From JAAEQG01 sp023133475 (GTDB lineage: Bacteria > Planctomycetota > Phycisphaerae > UBA1845): 8,245 nucleotides of DNA. Where the stretch lies: the NCBI GenBank assembly GCA_030631415.1, contig DAOVLE010000229.1:1-8245 (forward strand), in the 5' to 3' direction. A program made the translations under genes and the position numbers. Below are positions 5,953 through 8,245 of this stretch, in pieces. Under the pieces are notes generated by a model. The model did no database searches. It saw nothing but the letters and a program-made list of their open reading frames with translations, and was not told the DNA's origin. Position 1 is the stretch's first letter. Every line of letters starts with the position of its first letter.

Positions 5953-7542
5953 ATGGCCCCAGACAACCCGGAGAATACGACGGCGGCTCAGAAGTATTAC
6001 CGCTTCTGCCCCGATCAGCCGAAGGTATTCATATCAGATGCCATATGCGCAGGCCGGCGGCGAGCGAACTACCACCTCTGCCGCGATTGCCGGTTCAACG
6101 ACAATAAAACCGATGGCCAGAGCCGGTGGCGGTCCGCTGGTCGCAAAAAAGATGAGAAATCCACCATGATCGACAAAATATTCAAAGCCTACGACGTCCG
6201 CGCAACCTACCCGGACATGCTCAACGAGGAAATCGCCTGGAAGATCGGGCACGCCACCACACGATTCCTGCAGGCATCGCTCCGCGGGCTGGACCGTAGC
6301 GACCCCAAGGCTCGCACCATCGTCGTCGGGAGGGATATGCGCAAGAGCAGCCCGTCACTCTGTGCCGCCTTCATCGAAGGGGTTCGCTCTGCCGGGGGCG
6401 ACGTGGTCGATATCGGCATGATCGACACGCCCCAGGTTTACTTTGCGGTGAACCACCTGATGTGCTGTGGAGGGGTGCAGACCACCGCCAGCCATAACCC
6501 CGCCAACTACAACGGATTCAAAATCTCCGGCCAAAAAGGTGTGCCCATCGGTGCCGATACCGGGCTCAACGACATCTGCGCCATCACCCGCAGCATTGCC
6601 CGCCACGAAACCGGCATGCAGGGCAAACTCACCCAACAGGACCTCTCGGGCGAATACAAGGAGTTCGTCCGCGGGTTCCTGGACAAGCCTCGCAAGCTGA
6701 AAATCGCGGTGGACGCATCGAATGGGATGGCCGGCCGATGGGTCCCAATCCTGTTCGGGGACGTGCCCGAGTTGGAGCTGATCTGCATCAATCTCGAGCA
6801 CGACGGCGAGTTCGTGCACGAGCCTAACCCGTTGGTGGAGTCCAACCTGGTGCAGTTGCGTGAAGATGTCCGGCAGAGTGGGGCTGACTTCGGCATCTGC
6901 TTCGATGGGGATGCGGATCGGCTGATAGTGGTCGACGAACAGGCTCGGATTATTTCGTGCGACCTGTTGACGGCGCTTATGGCACCGCAGTTCCTCTCCC
7001 GCCGCCCCGGAGCCACGGTGGTCTACGATTTACGTTCCAGCCGGGTGGTTTCCGAGGAGATTAAAAAGGCCGGCGGCGTCCCCAAACGCGAGCGGGTCGG
7101 GCACGCCTTTATGAAGAAGGCGTTGTCGTCCTCCAAGGGCGTTTTCGGCGGTGAGTTGTCCGGGCATTTTTACTTCCAGGACAACTTCTACTGCGATTCG
7201 GGCATGTTGGCTTTGGTGCATCTGATCAACACGGTGACGCGGTCGGACAAGCCGCTGAGCGAATTGATCGCCCCGCTACGCCGCTACGCCCAAAGTGGCG
7301 AGCGCAATTTCGAGAACCAGGACAAGGACGGGACGATCAAACACCTGGCGGAGGCCTACAAGGGCGCCAAAGTCGATTTTCTCGACGGGATCACGGTGGA
7401 ACACGAGCGCTGGTGGTTCAACGTCCGCAAGTCCAACACCGAGCCGCTGTTGCGTTTGAATCTCGAAGCCGAAACCCACGAACTGCTGGAAGAAAAAGTG
7501 GCGGAGGTGGCTCGGCACCTCGGCACCCTTGTGGACCATTGA
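5953..7542 (+). CDS. Phosphomannomutase/phosphoglucomutase with Cys-rich N-terminal extension
   Basis: A 529-residue protein of the alpha-D-phosphohexomutase family, which interconverts hexose 6-phosphate and hexose 1-phosphate in the cytoplasm (Man-6-P to Man-1-P for GDP-mannose, or the glucose equivalents). All four active-site loops are visible: the phosphoserine loop TTASHNPANYNG (S180), the metal loop DGDADR (318-323), the sugar-specificity loop GGELSGH (399-405), and the phosphate-binding loop RKSNTEPLLRLN (492-503). SNTEP rather than SGTEP and the GELSGH loop favour the bacterial PMM/PGM group. The core from M72 (MIDKIFKAYDVRATYP) is about 458 residues, the usual family length. Residues 1-71 are therefore extra, with C19, C32, H41, C43 and C46, the last two as a CRDC knuckle, and then a basic linker. 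A strong ribosome site precedes ATG 5953, so I chose this start; M72 is the alternative. Sugar preference cannot be fixed from sequence. Confidence 0.9.
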   Translation: MAPDNPENTTAAQKYYRFCPDQPKVFISDAICAGRRRANYHLCRDCRFNDNKTDGQSRWRSAGRKKDEKSTMIDKIFKAYDVRATYPDMLNEEIAWKIGHATTRFLQASLRGLDRSDPKARTIVVGRDMRKSSPSLCAAFIEGVRSAGGDVVDIGMIDTPQVYFAVNHLMCCGGVQTTASHNPANYNGFKISGQKGVPIGADTGLNDICAITRSIARHETGMQGKLTQQDLSGEYKEFVRGFLDKPRKLKIAVDASNGMAGRWVPILFGDVPELELICINLEHDGEFVHEPNPLVESNLVQLREDVRQSGADFGICFDGDADRLIVVDEQARIISCDLLTALMAPQFLSRRPGATVVYDLRSSRVVSEEIKKAGGVPKRERVGHAFMKKALSSSKGVFGGELSGHFYFQDNFYCDSGMLALVHLINTVTRSDKPLSELIAPLRRYAQSGERNFENQDKDGTIKHLAEAYKGAKVDFLDGITVEHERWWFNVRKSNTEPLLRLNLEAETHELLEEKVAEVARHLGTLVDH

Positions 7543-7567
7543 CTGCGAGGGCACGGGCTGCTATAGA
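7539..7567 (+). promoter_or_regulatory. Sigma70-like promoter of the DUF1579 gene
   Basis: TTGACT (7539-7544, five of six consensus bases) overlaps the phosphomutase stop codon. Exactly 17 bases later comes TATAGA (7562-7567), within TATAGAAT. Transcription would start near 7574, giving a leader of about 90 bases that begins with the palindrome at 7572-7592. This is the best promoter match I find in the window. Confidence 0.5.
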
Positions 7568-7571
7568 ATCC

Positions 7572-7592
7572 GTAGGGCGGGTTCCACCTGCC
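7572..7592 (+). repeat. Short dispersed palindromic repeat, copy 2
   Basis: It matches the reverse complement of 780-800 at 20 of 21 positions. The arms GGCGGGT and ACCTGCC still pair over all seven positions as RNA because the single difference gives a G-U pair. The loop is TCC. It lies just downstream of the predicted -10, so it would be at the 5' end of the next mRNA. Confidence 0.65.
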
Positions 7593-7651
7593 GCACTATG
7601 CTGTTGCCTTTGGTCGGCGACGTTGGGCTGAACGGTGAGAACTAATCACAA

Positions 7652-7656
7652 GGGAG
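7652..7656 (+). promoter_or_regulatory. Ribosome binding site of the DUF1579 gene
   Basis: GGGAG within AAGGGAGAA ends seven bases before ATG 7664, supporting that start. Confidence 0.6.
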
Positions 7657-7663
7657 AACTGTA

Positions 7664-8245
7664 ATGAAGAAAACTGTTGTCGTATTGGCTGCGGTTTTGA
7701 GTCTGGGCTTTGGGGTGGCCGCCGCTCGATCGGGCGAAGGCGAGCACAAGCCTCATGGGCAAAAGGACAAGCATGCCCACAGCAAGCATGAGGGGCATGA
7801 GCATATGGGGTCCGTGCAAGTCGGACCCGAACACAAACACTTGCACCAGTTTGTGGGCACCTGGAAGGTCGAGCACAAGATGTGGTTTACCCCCGATAGT
7901 GAACCGGCACTCAGCACCGGCACCGAAGTGACCACGCTGATCCTCGACGGGCGGGCGGTGGCCAGCCAGTTTGAATCCACCAGCCAAGGGGGCACCTTCA
8001 AAGGCTACGGCCTGACTACCTGGAACGTCACGAAGCAGAAGTATCAGGGCTGCTGGGTCGACGTTTTCAGCCGCAACGGGATCGAGTTGTCCTGGGGAAC
8101 CTATGATGAAGCCGGCAAAACCTGGAACTGGCAAATGGAAATGATAGGCTGCGACGGCAAAATGCAGCCCATGAGGGGGGTAGGGAAGATGCTCGGCAAG
8201 GACCACCAGTCCATGGTGTTCTACATAACCGGGCCGGACGGAAAA
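7664..8245 (+). CDS. Secreted DUF1579-family protein with His-rich linker, partial (3' end beyond right edge)
   Basis: The frame is open from ATG 7664 to the right edge (194 residues). Residues 1-21 are a signal peptide (MKKTVVVLAAVLSLGFGVAAA). Residues 28-61 form a hydrophilic linker with ten histidines (HAHSKHEGHEHM, EHKHLHQ), which could bind metal ions. From about residue 57 the sequence fits the DUF1579 pattern: HLHQFVGTWKVEHKMW, a GTEVTTLILDGRAVASQF strand pair, FKGYGLTTWNVTKQKYQGCWVD, then GTYDEAGKTWNWQ and a closing strand at MVFYITGPDGK. Members are small beta-rich proteins of unknown function, often described only as having this domain; many look like lipocalin-type folds, but I cannot show a ligand. 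The domain seems nearly complete, so few residues are probably missing. A good ribosome site and a separate promoter suggest expression independent of the phosphomutase. Confidence 0.85.
   Translation, partial: MKKTVVVLAAVLSLGFGVAAARSGEGEHKPHGQKDKHAHSKHEGHEHMGSVQVGPEHKHLHQFVGTWKVEHKMWFTPDSEPALSTGTEVTTLILDGRAVASQFESTSQGGTFKGYGLTTWNVTKQKYQGCWVDVFSRNGIELSWGTYDEAGKTWNWQMEMIGCDGKMQPMRGVGKMLGKDHQSMVFYITGPDGK

Noticed and set aside
6166..6168. Internal ATG as the phosphomutase start
   Set aside because: It would give a normal-length enzyme, but its ribosome site is weak compared with GAGGAAGG before ATG 5953. Kept as the alternative start, not the main call.
7646..8206. Minus-strand open frame of 186 codons opposite the DUF1579 gene
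   Set aside because: The plus strand has a signal peptide, ribosome site, promoter and domain pattern; the antisense frame has none.

Overview
The window looks like chromosomal DNA of a GC-rich bacterium, most likely a planctomycete (Planctomycetota, perhaps Phycisphaerae or a relative). No rRNA or marker gene is present. The guess rests on style: a secreted protein built of GACC/CDMC cysteine repeats, a DUF1579-type secreted protein, a GT-C/TPR membrane protein of the TMTC type, and scattered GGCGGGT-type palindromes, a mix I associate with planctomycete genomes. I see no phage, transposase, CRISPR array, tRNA or rRNA.

Layout: (1) 1-532, minus strand: the 5' part of a secreted six-cysteine repeat protein that runs off the left edge. 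(2) 533-1034: a 502-bp region between divergent genes, with no convincing gene but dense in structure: a leader hairpin, a 12-bp palindrome, a short dispersed palindrome, an 81-bp compound palindrome and a 7-bp tandem repeat. (3) 1035-3809, plus: an RND/MMPL-family transporter, starting with TTG. (4) 3806-5845, plus: a polytopic GT-C (TMTC/PMT-like) membrane protein with six C-terminal TPRs, overlapping the transporter stop by 4 bp (GTGA), so the two form a translationally coupled operon. (5) 5953-7542, plus: a phosphomannomutase/phosphoglucomutase with an unusual 71-residue Cys/His-containing N-terminal extension and its own probable promoter. (6) 7664-8245, plus: the 5' part of a secreted DUF1579-family protein with a His-rich linker, behind a good sigma70-like promoter. 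It runs off the right edge.

How they may work together: the hexose phosphomutase could supply mannose-1-phosphate (or glucose-1-phosphate) for activated sugars. The GT-C/TPR protein looks like an integral-membrane glycosyltransferase that would use a lipid-linked sugar on the outer face of the inner membrane. The coupled MMPL protein could export or move a lipid or other hydrophobic compound. A cell-envelope glycosylation or lipid-transport locus is therefore a reasonable hypothesis, but only the operon of genes 3 and 4 is directly supported. The two flanking secreted proteins have no demonstrated link.

The most interesting items are the Cys extension on the phosphomutase, the GT-C/TPR plus phosphomutase neighbourhood, the six-Cys repeat protein, and the paired palindromes, one of which sits at the predicted 5' end of an mRNA.
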